Assembly (NCBI RefSeq): GCF_900172235.1
Contig: NZ_FWFQ01000001.1
Location: forward strand, 229,887 to 293,886
Origin: Pseudoruegeria aquimaris
GTDB taxonomy: Bacteria > Pseudomonadota > Alphaproteobacteria > Rhodobacterales > Rhodobacteraceae
Direction: 5' to 3'
Length of the DNA stretch: 64,000 nt
Shown here: positions 36,292 to 44,967 of the stretch, piece after piece
Layout: every line of letters begins with the position of its first letter
Position numbering within the stretch: the stretch's first letter is position 1
The notes under the pieces: generated by a model
Seen by the model: only the letters and a program-made list of their open reading frames with translations
The model's database searches: none
What the model was told of the DNA's origin: nothing
Program-made: the position numbers and the translations under genes

Positions 36292-36996
36292 ATGAGCCAG
36301 GAGAAAACCGCCCTGATCACCGCCGGCGGCAGCGGCATGGGCGCGGAAGCCGCCCGCCACCTCGCCGCCAAGGGCTATAACGTCGCCATCCTCTCCTCCT
36401 CCGGCAAGGGCGAAGCCCTCGCACGGGACCTCGGCGGCTTCGGCGTGACCGGCTCCAACCTCGACCCGGAGGCGCTCGCCAGCCTGGTGGACGGCGCCAT
36501 GGCGCGCTGGGGCCGCATCGACGCGCTGGTCAATTCGGCAGGACACGGCCCAAAGGGCGAGATCCTCGACATCGCCGACGAGGACTGGCACCAGGGCATG
36601 GAAGTCTACCTGATGAACGTGATCCGCCCCACGCGGCTGGTCACGCCGATCATGCAGGCCCAGGGTAGCGGCGCCATCGTCAACATCTCGACCTTCGCCA
36701 CCTTCGAACCCGACCCGCTCTTCCCCACCTCCGGCGTGTTCCGCGCCGGGCTGGCGAGCTTTACCAAGCTCTTCTCCGACCGCTACGCCGCCGACGGGCT
36801 GCGCATGAACAACGTGCTGCCGGGCTTCATAGACAGCCTGCCCGAAACGGAAGACCGCCGCGCCCGCATCCCGATGGGCCGCTACGGCACCTCGGCGGAG
36901 GTCGCCGGGCTGATCGCCTACCTGCTCTCGGAGGACGCCGCCTACGTCACCGGGCAGAACATCCGCATCGACGGCGCGCTCACCCGCAGCGTTTAA
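36292..36996 (+). CDS. SDR-family protein with altered active site
   Basis: A 234-residue short-chain dehydrogenase-like protein. The cofactor motif TAGGSGMG (10-17), NSAG (81-84), the structural Asn near 109 and a Ser at 133 (VNIST) are present. At the YxxxK site the sequence reads TSGVFRAG: Ser147 and Arg151 stand where Tyr and Lys are expected. The C-terminus (YVTGQNIRIDGALTRSV) is normal. It may be a non-catalytic binder, a sensor or an enzyme with unusual chemistry. The divergent LysR gene probably controls it. GAAGGAAAC precedes the ATG at 36292. Confidence 0.85.
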   Translation: MSQEKTALITAGGSGMGAEAARHLAAKGYNVAILSSSGKGEALARDLGGFGVTGSNLDPEALASLVDGAMARWGRIDALVNSAGHGPKGEILDIADEDWHQGMEVYLMNVIRPTRLVTPIMQAQGSGAIVNISTFATFEPDPLFPTSGVFRAGLASFTKLFSDRYAADGLRMNNVLPGFIDSLPETEDRRARIPMGRYGTSAEVAGLIAYLLSEDAAYVTGQNIRIDGALTRSV

Positions 36997-37014
36997 CGCG
37001 CTGGCGCGCGGGTT

Positions 37015-37110
37015 TCATGCCTCCGGCGGGGATATTTCCGGAACAAAGTGCGCCCTTTCCTCTCGCCCCAAATACCTCGGGGGTGCGGGGGCGGCGCCCC
37101 CGCCCCGCCC
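37015..37110. repeat. Intergenic repeat, type 2 copy A
   Basis: GATATTTCCGGAACAAAGTG (37031-37050) is, on the other strand, nearly identical to CACTTTGTTCCGAAAATATC at 49671-49690. It is followed by a GCGGGGGCGGCGCCCCCGC hairpin, and a similar GC hairpin accompanies the other copy. It lies after the SDR gene. Confidence 0.65.
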
Positions 37111-37139
37111 GCCGCAGGCGCGCGCGGAACGGCGCAAAG

Positions 37140-37169
37140 AAAATGGGGCGCCGGAGGCGCCCCAGTTTT
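37140..37169. terminator. Bidirectional terminator between the SDR gene and nrdJ
   Basis: TGGGGCGCC/GGCGCCCCA, a 9-bp stem with a 3-base loop (37144-37164), flanked by AAAA on the left and GTTTT on the right. It works for nrdJ (minus) and the SDR gene (plus). Confidence 0.85.
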
Positions 37170-37258
37170 GCTGATCAGGCTCGTCATTGTTACCGCCCGT
37201 GGTTTTTTGCCTGCGGCCTGATCCGCGTCAGGGGCGAGCGCACCCGCCCCGGAACCTG

Positions 37259-40200
37259 TTAGGAACAACCGGAGGTCGCTCCGCAGGTGTTGCACTTCAT
37301 GCAGGTGCCGTTGCGCACCAGCGTGTAATTCCCGCAATCGCCGCAGGGGTCGCCCTCGTAGCCCTGCATCTTCGCCTTGGCGCGGGCATCCATCGTCTGG
37401 ACGGAGCCGGTGCTCAGGGCGGTGCTGGACTGGGTGGCGTTGCCCGCTTCCGGCACCAGCGTGCTCAGCGCGGCCACGGGATCCTTGGCGCCGTTGAGCG
37501 CCGTGCCTCCGACGCCGCCCTGCAGGACGACGAGATCCTGGGGCACCCGCTTGCGCAGGTAGCCGGTGGAGGAGATCTGCTTGAGCACCTCCAGCGAGCG
37601 CGAGGCGGCGCTGTCGCTCAGCTCCTTCACGTTGGACACGCCCTCTTCCTCGCCGCGGCCCAGATCGTCGAAGGTCGCGCCTTCGGGCTTCACGTGGGCG
37701 AGGTCGGTGCGGTCGAGGTAGGACACCGCCAGTTCCCGGAAGATATAGTCCAGGATCGAGGTGGCGTTCTTGATCGAGTCGTTGCCCTGCACCATGCCCG
37801 CGGGTTCGAACTTGGTGAAGGTGAAGGCATCAACGAATTCTTCCAGCGGCACGCCGTATTGCAGGCCCACCGAGACGGCGATGGCGAAGTTGTTCATCAT
37901 CGCGCGGAAGCCCGCGCCTTCCTTGTGCATGTCGATGAAGATTTCGCCGAGCGAGCCGTCCTTGTACTCGCCGGTGCGCAGGTAGACCTTGTGGCCGCCC
38001 ACGATCGCCTTCTGGGTGTAGCCCTTGCGGCGCTCCGGCATCTTCTCGCGGTGGGAGCGCACCAGCTCCTTGACGACGACCTTCTCGACGACCTTCTCCG
38101 CCAGCACCGCCGCCTTCTCCTGCGAGGAGCCGGAGGCGAGCACTTCCTCGGCCTCTTCGTCATCCTCCACCAGCGCCGCCGCCAGCGGCTGGCTCAGCTT
38201 GGAGCCGTCGCGGTAGAGCGCGTTGGCCTTGATGCCGAGGGACCACGACAGTTCGTAGGCCTTCTGGCAATCCTCGATGGTGGCGTCGTTGGGCATGTTG
38301 ATCGTCTTGGAGATCGCACCCGAGATGAAGCTCTGCGCCGCCGCCATCATGCGGATGTGGCTCTCCACGCTCAGGAAGCGCTTGCCCTTCTTGCCGCAGG
38401 GGTTGGCGCAATCGAAGATCGCGTAGTGCTCTTCTTTCAGGTGCGGCGCCCCTTCCAGCGTCATCGTCCCGCAGACGTGATCGTTGGCGGCCTCGATGTC
38501 GGACCTCGAGAAGCCGAGGTGCCGTAGCAGATCAAAGCTCGGATCGTTCAGCTTTTCGGCCGGAATGCCCAGCGTCTTGGTGCAGAACTCTTCTCCCAGC
38601 GTCCACTGGTTGAAGACGAAGCGGATGTCGAAGGCCGTCGGCAGCGCCGCCTCGATCTTGTCCAGCTCCTCCTGCCCGAACCCGTGCCCGATCAGCGAGG
38701 TGTGGTTGATCCCCGGCGCGTTGCCCAGCGAGGCATGGCCGACGGCGTAGGAAACGATCTCTTCGATCTGGGAGGAGGAGTAGCCGAGCGTCTCCAGCGC
38801 CGCCGGGACCGACCGGTTGATGATCTTGAAGTAGCCACCACCGGCCAGTTTCTTGAACTTCACGAGGGCGAAATCGGGCTCGATGCCCGTGGTGTCGCAA
38901 TCCATCACGAGGCCGATCGTGCCGGTGGGCGCGATCACGGTGGCCTGCGCGTTGCGGTAGCCGTGCAGCTCGCCCTGCGTCAGCGCCTTGTCCCAGGTGC
39001 GCTTGGCGATCTCCACCAGGCGCGCGTCGGGGCAGTTGGCGTGATCCAGCGGCACCGGTTTCACCGCAAGCTGCTCGTAGCCGTCGGTCTTGCCGTAGGC
39101 GGCGGCGCGGTGGTTGCGCATCACCCGCAGCATGTGCTCGGCGTTGCGCTCGTAGCCGGCGAAGGCGCCCAGTTCCGAGGCGATCTCGGCGGAGGTCGCA
39201 TAGGCCTCGCCCGTCATGATCGCGGTCAGCGCCCCGGCGAGTGCCCGGCCCTCGTCGGAGTCATAGGAGAGGCCCATGTTCATCAGCAGGCCGCCGATGT
39301 TGGCATAGCCCAGCCCCAGAGTGCGGAAATCGTAGGACAGCTGCGCGATTTCCTTGGAGGGGAACTGCGCCATCGTCACCGAGATCTCCAGCGTCAGCGT
39401 CCAGAGCCGCGTGGCGTGGATGTAATCCTCCACCTGGAACTGGCCGTCCTTGTAGAAGGTCAGCAGGTTCATCGAGGCGAGATTGCAGGCCGTGTCGTCC
39501 AGGAACATGTATTCCGAGCACGGGTTGGAGCCACGGATCGGGCCGTCTTCCGGGCAGGTGTGCCAGGCGTTGACGGTATCGTGGAACTGGATGCCCGGAT
39601 CGGCGCAGGCCCAGGCCGCGTGGCCCACCTGCTCCCAGAGATCGCGGGCCTTGATCGTCTTGGCGACCTTGCCGTCGGTGCGGCGGATCAGCTCCCAGTC
39701 GGCATCTTCCTTCACCGCCCTGAGAAAGGCGTCGGTGACCCGGATCGAGTTGTTGGAGTTCTGCCCCGACACGGAGTTGTAGGCCTCGGAGTCCCAATCG
39801 GTGTTGTAGGTCGGGAACTCGATGCTGTCGTAGCCCTGCTTGGCATAATCCAGCACGCGCTTGATGTATGTTTCGGGGATGGAAACGGCCTTGGCCGCCT
39901 TCACGGCCGCTTTCAGCGCGGCATTGGCCTTGGGATCGTAGGCGTCTTCGGCCTTGCCGTCCCAGCCGCGGATGGCAGCGAAAATGCCGTTGAGCTTCTG
40001 CTCGTGCATCTTGGAGCCGGCGACGATGCTCGCCACCTTCTGCTCCTCGATCACCTTCCAGTTGATGAATTCCTCGATGTCCGGGTGATCGGCATCCACG
40101 ATCACCATCTTCGCGGCGCGCCGGGTGGTGCCGCCGGATTTGATCGCCCCGGCCGCGCGGTCGCCGATCTTCAGGAAGCCCATGAGGCCCGAGGAGCGCC

Positions 40201-40945
40201 CGCCGCCGGAGAGGCTTTCGCCTTCCGCCCGCAGCGAGGAGAAGTTGGTGCCGGTGCCGGAGCCGTATTTGAACAGCCGCGCTTCGCGCACCCAGAGATC
40301 CATGATCCCGCCTTCGTTCACGAGGTCATCGGCCACCGACTGGATGAAGCAGGCGTGCGGCTGGGGGTGTTCGTAGGAGGATTTGGATTTCGTCAGCTTG
40401 CCGGTCTTGTAATCGACGTAGTAGTGCCCCTGGCCCGGGCCGTCGATGCCGTAGGCCCAGTGCAGGCCTGTGTTGAACCACTGCGGGGAGTTCGGCGCGG
40501 CGCGCTGGGTGGCCAGCATGTAGCGCATTTCGTCGAAATAGGCGCGGGCGTCCTCCTCGGAGGAGAAATAGCCGCCCTTCCAGCCCCAGTAGGCCCATGC
40601 GCCGGCGAGGCGGTCGAACACCTGCCGGGCGGAGGTTTCGCCGCCGAAACGCTCTTCTTCGGGCAGTTCCGCCAGCGCCGCCTCGTCGGGCACCGAGCGC
40701 CACAGGAACTCCGGCACGTCCTTTTCGCGCACCTTTTTCAGACGTGCCGGAACACCCGCCTTGCGAAAGTATTTCTGGGCGATCACATCCGAGGCGACCT
40801 GGCTCCAGCTGCTGGGAACTTCCAGTTCCGGCAGGCTGAAGACGACGGTGCCGTCAGGATTGCGGATCTCGGATGAGGTGATGGTGAATTCCAGCGCGGC
40901 GTATGCGTCCTTGCCGGCCTGGGTGAACTGACGTTCGATCTTCAT
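37259..40945 (-). CDS. nrdJ: Vitamin B12-dependent (class II) ribonucleotide reductase
   Basis: A 1228-residue class II reductase that makes deoxyribonucleotides with adenosylcobalamin, independent of oxygen. Conserved parts include [54 protein letters not shown] (active-site Cys and finger-loop acids) and [13 protein letters not shown] sequence ([16 protein letters not shown]). The long C-terminus holds two regulatory segments and ends in a four-cysteine zinc-like module ([10 protein letters not shown], then [13 protein letters not shown]) that reduces the active site. An NrdR box lies about 170 bases upstream. No cobalamin riboswitch was seen in the leader. Confidence 0.97.
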   Translation of the reverse strand: MKIERQFTQAGKDAYAALEFTITSSEIRNPDGTVVFSLPELEVPSSWSQVASDVIAQKYFRKAGVPARLKKVREKDVPEFLWRSVPDEAALAELPEEERFGGETSARQVFDRLAGAWAYWGWKGGYFSSEEDARAYFDEMRYMLATQRAAPNSPQWFNTGLHWAYGIDGPGQGHYYVDYKTGKLTKSKSSYEHPQPHACFIQSVADDLVNEGGIMDLWVREARLFKYGSGTGTNFSSLRAEGESLSGGGRSSGLMGFLKIGDRAAGAIKSGGTTRRAAKMVIVDADHPDIEEFINWKVIEEQKVASIVAGSKMHEQKLNGIFAAIRGWDGKAEDAYDPKANAALKAAVKAAKAVSIPETYIKRVLDYAKQGYDSIEFPTYNTDWDSEAYNSVSGQNSNNSIRVTDAFLRAVKEDADWELIRRTDGKVAKTIKARDLWEQVGHAAWACADPGIQFHDTVNAWHTCPEDGPIRGSNPCSEYMFLDDTACNLASMNLLTFYKDGQFQVEDYIHATRLWTLTLEISVTMAQFPSKEIAQLSYDFRTLGLGYANIGGLLMNMGLSYDSDEGRALAGALTAIMTGEAYATSAEIASELGAFAGYERNAEHMLRVMRNHRAAAYGKTDGYEQLAVKPVPLDHANCPDARLVEIAKRTWDKALTQGELHGYRNAQATVIAPTGTIGLVMDCDTTGIEPDFALVKFKKLAGGGYFKIINRSVPAALETLGYSSSQIEEIVSYAVGHASLGNAPGINHTSLIGHGFGQEELDKIEAALPTAFDIRFVFNQWTLGEEFCTKTLGIPAEKLNDPSFDLLRHLGFSRSDIEAANDHVCGTMTLEGAPHLKEEHYAIFDCANPCGKKGKRFLSVESHIRMMAAAQSFISGAISKTINMPNDATIEDCQKAYELSWSLGIKANALYRDGSKLSQPLAAALVEDDEEAEEVLASGSSQEKAAVLAEKVVEKVVVKELVRSHREKMPERRKGYTQKAIVGGHKVYLRTGEYKDGSLGEIFIDMHKEGAGFRAMMNNFAIAVSVGLQYGVPLEEFVDAFTFTKFEPAGMVQGNDSIKNATSILDYIFRELAVSYLDRTDLAHVKPEGATFDDLGRGEEEGVSNVKELSDSAASRSLEVLKQISSTGYLRKRVPQDLVVLQGGVGGTALNGAKDPVAALSTLVPEAGNATQSSTALSTGSVQTMDARAKAKMQGYEGDPCGDCGNYTLVRNGTCMKCNTCGATSGCS

Positions 40946-41115
40946 GCGGTCTGCCCCGTTTTCCCTACGATTCCCGCGGCGAAGACTTCTCCGTCCCTGC
41001 CCCGCGATCCCTGCCGTCCTGCGCTTCGGGAAAAACTGTCCTGCCGGCCCCTGAGAGGCCGTCGCCCCGCATCCTGGCGGGGTCTGCGGTCTGGAAGTTT
41101 CTGCCCCTGAAGGTA

Positions 41116-41131
41116 TCCACTAGATGTTGTG
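41116..41131 (-). promoter_or_regulatory. NrdR box upstream of nrdJ
   Basis: CCACTAGATGTTGTGG is a near-palindromic 16-mer with the A/T-rich centre and CCAC/GTGG ends of NrdR boxes. A second, degenerate match (CCACAACGTGCCGTAG) starts 31 bases away at 41147, the spacing expected for the NrdR box pair. NrdR represses ribonucleotide reductase genes when dATP is high. Confidence 0.75.
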
Positions 41132-41269
41132 GCTTTTTCTCCGACCCCCACAACGTGCCGTAGATCAACATATGAGGTCAACGGCAAAATTTGGCTTGAG
41201 CCGCGAATTTCTCGCTTGACCCACCCAGCAAGGCACGCGCGCGCTGACTCGGAAAAAACCGCAGGCGCC

Positions 41270-41288
41270 CTGCCCGAAAAACGGGCAG
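41270..41288. terminator. Hairpin between nrdJ and the spike genes
   Basis: CTGCCCG (41270-41276) and CGGGCAG (41282-41288) around AAAAA. It could end minus-strand transcription from the spike genes, although it is 147 bases past the stop and lacks a T-run. Confidence 0.4.
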
Positions 41289-41435
41289 AGCGCGCCATCT
41301 GGAAAAACCAAATGTTGGGGGCGGCTTAGCGGGTGTTTCTACATTGTGGGTCCGCAGAATGGCTTGCTGCGCCTGCACGGGTTGCGACTGCGGCACCCCG
41401 GACACAGACGAACCACAAAGCGAACACGATGAGAA

Positions 41436-42014
41436 TCAATCGCCGAGCCAAAGCGACTCGTAGATCAAAAAATCGCTGGCTGCGGTGTAAGAGACCACAA
41501 CATCATGTATGGCGCCGGTGGTAATGGATCCCACCACCGACGTGGTAAGAACGCTGGCTGCATTTGTCCCGCTCCATTCCGACTGCCCGGCCGAACCGGG
41601 GGTCTCAGTTCCGATCCGGCGCCCGTTCCACCACGCACTCGCCAAAATGGGCGTGCCGGGCCGCGTGCTGATAACAAGTTTGCCGTTCCCGCCAACACTG
41701 CCCGGATCGGCCTGAACGAGGGCCGTGGCGTCGGAGGGCAAGGCGCCCCCGTCACCGCTGCGGAACAGGAAACTGCCGTCACTTTCAAAGCCGACGAAGA
41801 GACCGATGATGTTGCCCCCGAACTCCGCGATGAGCCCCCCGCCACTGCCGTCCAGCCCCTCGAACTCGATGCTCATGGTCACGGGTTGCGTGCGCTGAAG
41901 TGATGCCGTGGACAGGGTGCTCCCGGGGGAAACGGCAAGGCTCGGGCTGCGCCCGGCGACCGGATCGTAGGGATAGATGTTGTGGGCCGCGTCGAGACCC
42001 GTCGCCAACCGCAT
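41436..42014 (-). CDS. Probable GTA head-spike fibre protein (Rcc01080-like position)
   Basis: A 192-residue protein rich in Gly, Ser and Thr with beta-strand patterns (VTMSIEFEGLDGSGGGL, GNIIGLFVGFESDGSFLF, LASAWWNGRRIGTETPG), as in phage fibre or receptor-binding modules. It starts inside the stop of the spike-base gene (TGATG), so the pair is translationally coupled. In Rhodobacter capsulatus the spike base (Rcc01079) and fibre (Rcc01080) are adjacent in this order. The fibre assignment rests on position and composition, not on recognised sequence; fibre tips diverge quickly. A GTG one codon earlier is possible. Confidence 0.65.
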   Translation of the reverse strand: MRLATGLDAAHNIYPYDPVAGRSPSLAVSPGSTLSTASLQRTQPVTMSIEFEGLDGSGGGLIAEFGGNIIGLFVGFESDGSFLFRSGDGGALPSDATALVQADPGSVGGNGKLVISTRPGTPILASAWWNGRRIGTETPGSAGQSEWSGTNAASVLTTSVVGSITTGAIHDVVVSYTAASDFLIYESLWLGD

Positions 42015-42277
42015 CACAGCAGCCCCCTGAGGCCCGAGGCCACCGTGCCCGTCGCCCAGACCCGGCTGGCCCGGATCGGGATCACCGCCCCGGCCGCCAC
42101 GTAGAGCGTGGCCGTATCGCCGCCCAGCGTGGTGATCCGCACTTCGCCCGAGGTGGCAGCATTGAGCGCGCGGGTGACGAAGGGCAGATCCGTGCCATCG
42201 TCCGGGGTGATCTCGAAAATCCGGGTCGGCGGGCTTTCAAGGCCGGCGGTCTGGTCGTCGAACAGGTCTACGGGCAT
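42014..42277 (-). CDS. GTA head-spike base protein (Rcc01079 family)
   Basis: An 87-residue protein (begins MPVDLFDDQTAGLESPPTRI; ends IRASRVWATGTVASGLRGLL) matching my memory of the spike-base family named after R. capsulatus Rcc01079. These spikes sit on the capsid vertices of gene transfer agents and help bind the recipient's capsule. AAGGAG lies 7 bases before the ATG. It is followed directly by the putative fibre gene. The main GTA structural cluster is not in the window, as expected, because spike genes are encoded at a separate locus. Confidence 0.78.
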   Translation of the reverse strand: MPVDLFDDQTAGLESPPTRIFEITPDDGTDLPFVTRALNAATSGEVRITTLGGDTATLYVAAGAVIPIRASRVWATGTVASGLRGLL

Positions 42278-42403
42278 CTCTCACTCCTTGCGAGGCTGTC
42301 GTCATCGCGCCCAAGAGTGTGAAGCAAAGATGAATCCGGCCTGAAGGCGCCGTACGCCGCCCTTCTCAGGGAGCCGGAACCGCCGGCAGGATGCAGGGAG
42401 AAA

Positions 42404-42480
42404 TGGTCGGGACGGCAAGATTCGAACTTGCGACCTACGGTACCCAAAACCGTCGCGCTACCAGGCTGCGCTACGCCCCG
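42404..42480 (-). tRNA. tRNA-Pro (anticodon TGG)
   Basis: A 77-base minus-strand tRNA with encoded CCA. The acceptor stem CGGGGCG pairs with CGTCCCG (one G-T pair); D-arm AGCGCAGCCTGGTAGCGCG; anticodon arm ACGGT-TTTGGGT-ACCGT with TGG at positions 34-36; T-arm GCAAGTTCGAATCTTGC. It lies 126 bases upstream of the GTA spike genes and 50 downstream of the DUF192 gene. Confidence 0.95.
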
Positions 42481-42530
42481 ACTGGCGCGGTTCTAGCGGG
42501 GGGGGGCCGGATTGAAAAGGGTGAAAACGC

Positions 42531-43037
42531 TCAGCAGGGCCAGGCGGCGCGGTCGGCCGGAATCGCCGGGTGGCGCGCCTGCGCGCCGGGCGCGATGCCG
42601 ATGGCGCCGGCGAGGCCCGCGTTGATCTCCAGCACGAAGCGGATGTCCTCGCCGCCGGGGATCGCCGTCAGATCACCGGGCACGGCGTCGGCATGCACGC
42701 GGCGCACGGTGCCGTCTTCGGCCATGAAGATCATGTCGAGGGGAATCAGCGTGTTCTTCATCCAGAAAGCCACGTTCTGCGGCCTGTCGTAGACGAAGAG
42801 CATCCCCGCGCCCGAAGGCAGGTGCTCGCGGAACATCAGCCCCTGCGCCCGGCTCGCCGCCGTATCGACGACTTCAACGGTGAACCGGCTGGTGCCGAAG
42901 GGGCCGCGCAGCTCGATCAGGTCGGCCCGGCAGGCGGTCTCGGCGGCGGCAATGGAGGCGAAAGAGAGAAGTGGCAGCGCCGCGGCCAGCGTGGCCCGCA
43001 CGGCGGTGCGCGCGAAAGTCCGCAAGCCCGCGGTCAC
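42531..43037 (-). CDS. DUF192 periplasmic protein
   Basis: A 168-residue protein with a Sec-type N-terminus (ATLAAALPLLSFASIAAAETAC) and a DUF192 domain: FTVEVVDTAASRAQGLMFRE, GAGMLFVYDRPQNVAFWMKN, TLIPLDMIFMAEDG and VLEINAGLAGAIGI. DUF192 proteins are small beta-barrels of unknown function. It starts with GTG in a 4-base overlap with the stop of the cold-shock gene, so it is expressed from the same mRNA. An envelope role is inferred from the signal. Confidence 0.88.
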   Translation of the reverse strand: MTAGLRTFARTAVRATLAAALPLLSFASIAAAETACRADLIELRGPFGTSRFTVEVVDTAASRAQGLMFREHLPSGAGMLFVYDRPQNVAFWMKNTLIPLDMIFMAEDGTVRRVHADAVPGDLTAIPGGEDIRFVLEINAGLAGAIGIAPGAQARHPAIPADRAAWPC

Positions 43038-43579
43038 GAAGAGGTGGCCGCCCGCGCGGCCGCTTCCCAGGAGGCGGCATGGGTCGCCATGCGCCCGCGC
43101 TTGCCCTGCACGACGCGCAGCCCGACCGCTTCACCGGGTTGCAGGTCCGACAGGCCGGAACGGCGCAGAACTTCGACGTGAACGAACACATCGTCGCTGC
43201 TGCCGAAGATGTTGGCGAAGCCGAACCCCTTGGCCTTGTCGAACCACTTCACCCGCGCGGGGCACAGCGGCGCGGCTTCCAGCGTGGCGGCGTCATATCC
43301 GGCCAAGTCTTCGAGCACGGGTTCGCCGTCGCCCTCGGGCGCCGCGATGCTGAGCACTTCCACCGCCTGGGCGCCGCGATCCGTTTCCTGCACCATGACC
43401 GTGATCTTCGCGTGATCGGCCACCGAGCTCTGGCCGAAATTGCGCAGCACGTTCGCGTGCAGGAGGATGTCTGCGCCCCCTTCGTCGGACACCACGAAGC
43501 CGAACCCTTTACCCGGGTCGAACCACTTCACATGCCCCTGGACGAGCTGTCCCAAGTTCTTTTGTTCCGTCATCCCCAT
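43034..43579 (-). CDS. Two-domain cold-shock protein
   Basis: A 181-residue protein with two cold-shock domains. The first begins GHVKWFDPGKGFGFVVSDEG (about residue 16) and the second ARVKWFDKAKGFGFANIFGS (about 103); both carry RNP1 (KGFGF) and RNP2-like motifs (DILLHANVL; DVFVHVEVL). It binds single-stranded RNA or DNA as a chaperone. The tandem form is typical of Rhodobacterales. The start at 43579 (ATGGGGATG) is chosen; the frame upstream lacks coding character. The 115-base upstream region is AT-rich (TTAAATTAATTT), fitting a cold-responsive promoter and leader. Confidence 0.9.
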   Translation of the reverse strand: MGMTEQKNLGQLVQGHVKWFDPGKGFGFVVSDEGGADILLHANVLRNFGQSSVADHAKITVMVQETDRGAQAVEVLSIAAPEGDGEPVLEDLAGYDAATLEAAPLCPARVKWFDKAKGFGFANIFGSSDDVFVHVEVLRRSGLSDLQPGEAVGLRVVQGKRGRMATHAASWEAAARAATSS

Positions 43580-43694
43580 ACGCCACGTTCTAGCGTTTAT
43601 ATTTTCTGCCCTGCCTATCTGTCGCATATGTGAGAAATGTTGCAAGGTTAAATTAATTTGCCTCGTAAAATCGGAGCAGATCGTTGCCCGAGGC

Positions 43695-44300
43695 TCAGGG
43701 ATTGAGCCTTTCCACGTGCCACGATGGCCCGTTTTCACTCTTCACCCAGCGGAAACGGTCGTGCAGGCGGAAGGCGCCGTCGGCCCAGAACTCGATCTCC
43801 ACCGGCCGGATGCGGTAGCCGCCCCAGAACGGCGGACGCGGCGGGTTGGGGCCAAGCTCGGCGGTCAGCTTTGCAACTTTTGCCATCAGGCTGGCGCGCG
43901 AAGACAGCGGCGCCGATTGCTCCGAGGCCCAGGCCCCCAGCCGGCTCTTGAGGCTGCGCGAGGCGTAGTAGGCATCCGCCTGCGGCCCCTCCTCCCGCTC
44001 GACGTGGCCGCGCACGCGGATCTGGCGGCGCAGGGATTTCCAGTGCATCACGAAAGCCGCCTTGCCCGAGGCCTCGATCTCCTGCGCCTTCACGCTGCCG
44101 TAGTTGGTGTAGAAAACGAAGGCGTCGGCCTCGATCTCCTTCAGGAGCACCATGCGCACGTTGGGCAGCCCCTCGGCATCCACCGTGGCGAGCGCGATCG
44201 CGTTGGGATCGTTGATCTCGCTCTCTTCCGCTTCCGCCAGCCAGCGCCGCGCGATCTCGAAGGGATCCTCGCCGCCGAATTTGCCGCTCCTGTCGCTCAT
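43695..44300 (-). CDS. pdxH: Pyridoxamine 5'-phosphate oxidase
   Basis: A 201-residue FMN enzyme that makes pyridoxal 5'-phosphate from PNP or PMP. Signature parts: [71 protein letters not shown] and the C-terminal [20 protein letters not shown] with RLHDRF. It ends 115 bases before the cold-shock start on the same strand. It is divergent from gpt. Confidence 0.96.
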   Translation of the reverse strand: MSDRSGKFGGEDPFEIARRWLAEAEESEINDPNAIALATVDAEGLPNVRMVLLKEIEADAFVFYTNYGSVKAQEIEASGKAAFVMHWKSLRRQIRVRGHVEREEGPQADAYYASRSLKSRLGAWASEQSAPLSSRASLMAKVAKLTAELGPNPPRPPFWGGYRIRPVEIEFWADGAFRLHDRFRWVKSENGPSWHVERLNP

Positions 44301-44451
44301 GGCCCTGTTCCTCGTTGCCCGATCTCTGTCTATGCCGCGCCATACCTAGCGCGCGGTGGGCGCCTCTGCCACTCCCCCGGCGCGAAATCTGCGTGGACGA
44401 AAACCGCCCCGCCATGCTAACGCAGCAGGCAAACCACCGGGGACACGAAAA

Positions 44452-44955
44452 ATGACCGAAAGACTTCCGCACGAGAAAGGCTTCCACATCAGCTGGGATC
44501 AGATCCACCGGGACTCCCGCGCGCTCGCGTGGCGACTGGATGGGCAGGGCCCGGACGACGGCGCCTGGAAGGCGATCGTCGCCATCACCCGCGGCGGCAT
44601 GGCGCCGGCGATGATCGTCGCGCGCGAGCTGGACGTGCGCGTGATCGACACGATCTCCGTGAAATCCTACGACAAGCAGACCCGCATGGACGCCAAGGTG
44701 CTGAAGGCGCCGGACGCGGAGCTGATGGGCGACGGCACCGGCGTGCTGATCGTCGATGATCTCGTGGATTCCGGCAAGACGCTGGAACTGGTGCGCGAGA
44801 TGTATCCCAACGCCCATTTCGCCACCGTCTACGCCAAGCCGAAGGGCCGCCCGATGGTGGACACCTACATCACCGAGGTCAGCCAGGACACGTGGATCTT
44901 CTTCCCCTGGGACATGGCCCTGCAATACGTCGAACCCTACCGCGGCACCGACTGA
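44452..44955 (+). CDS. gpt: Xanthine-guanine phosphoribosyltransferase
   Basis: A 167-residue purine-salvage enzyme. The PRPP-binding loop is [36 protein letters not shown] and [20 protein letters not shown] complete the XGPRT signature. It converts xanthine or guanine plus PRPP to the nucleotide. The ATG at 44452 follows CCGGGGACACGAAAA; upstream in-frame codons have no coding character. The aminotransferase gene follows after 12 bases. Confidence 0.94.
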   Translation: MTERLPHEKGFHISWDQIHRDSRALAWRLDGQGPDDGAWKAIVAITRGGMAPAMIVARELDVRVIDTISVKSYDKQTRMDAKVLKAPDAELMGDGTGVLIVDDLVDSGKTLELVREMYPNAHFATVYAKPKGRPMVDTYITEVSQDTWIFFPWDMALQYVEPYRGTD

Positions 44956-44967
44956 GGCCGGCCAGGG

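Larger units (their letters stand above)
40946..41435. other. nrdJ upstream region and gap before the GTA spike genes
   Basis: There are 490 bases without a supported gene. 40946-41115 is the nrdJ leader, with GC hairpins (for example CCCCGC/GCGGGG at 41058-41075) but no recognisable B12 box. 41116-41162 holds NrdR-type sites. 41270-41288 is a 7-bp hairpin. 41290-41435 shows nothing recognisable. Confidence 0.5.

Noticed and set aside
40946..41115. Possible cobalamin riboswitch in the nrdJ leader
   Set aside because: Hairpins are present, but no B12-box consensus or the expected junction order was found by eye.
42278..42403. CtrA binding sites (TTAA-N7-TTAA) upstream of the GTA spike genes, and likewise upstream of the lysis genes
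   Set aside because: No such half-sites occur in either upstream region; any CtrA control would have to be indirect.
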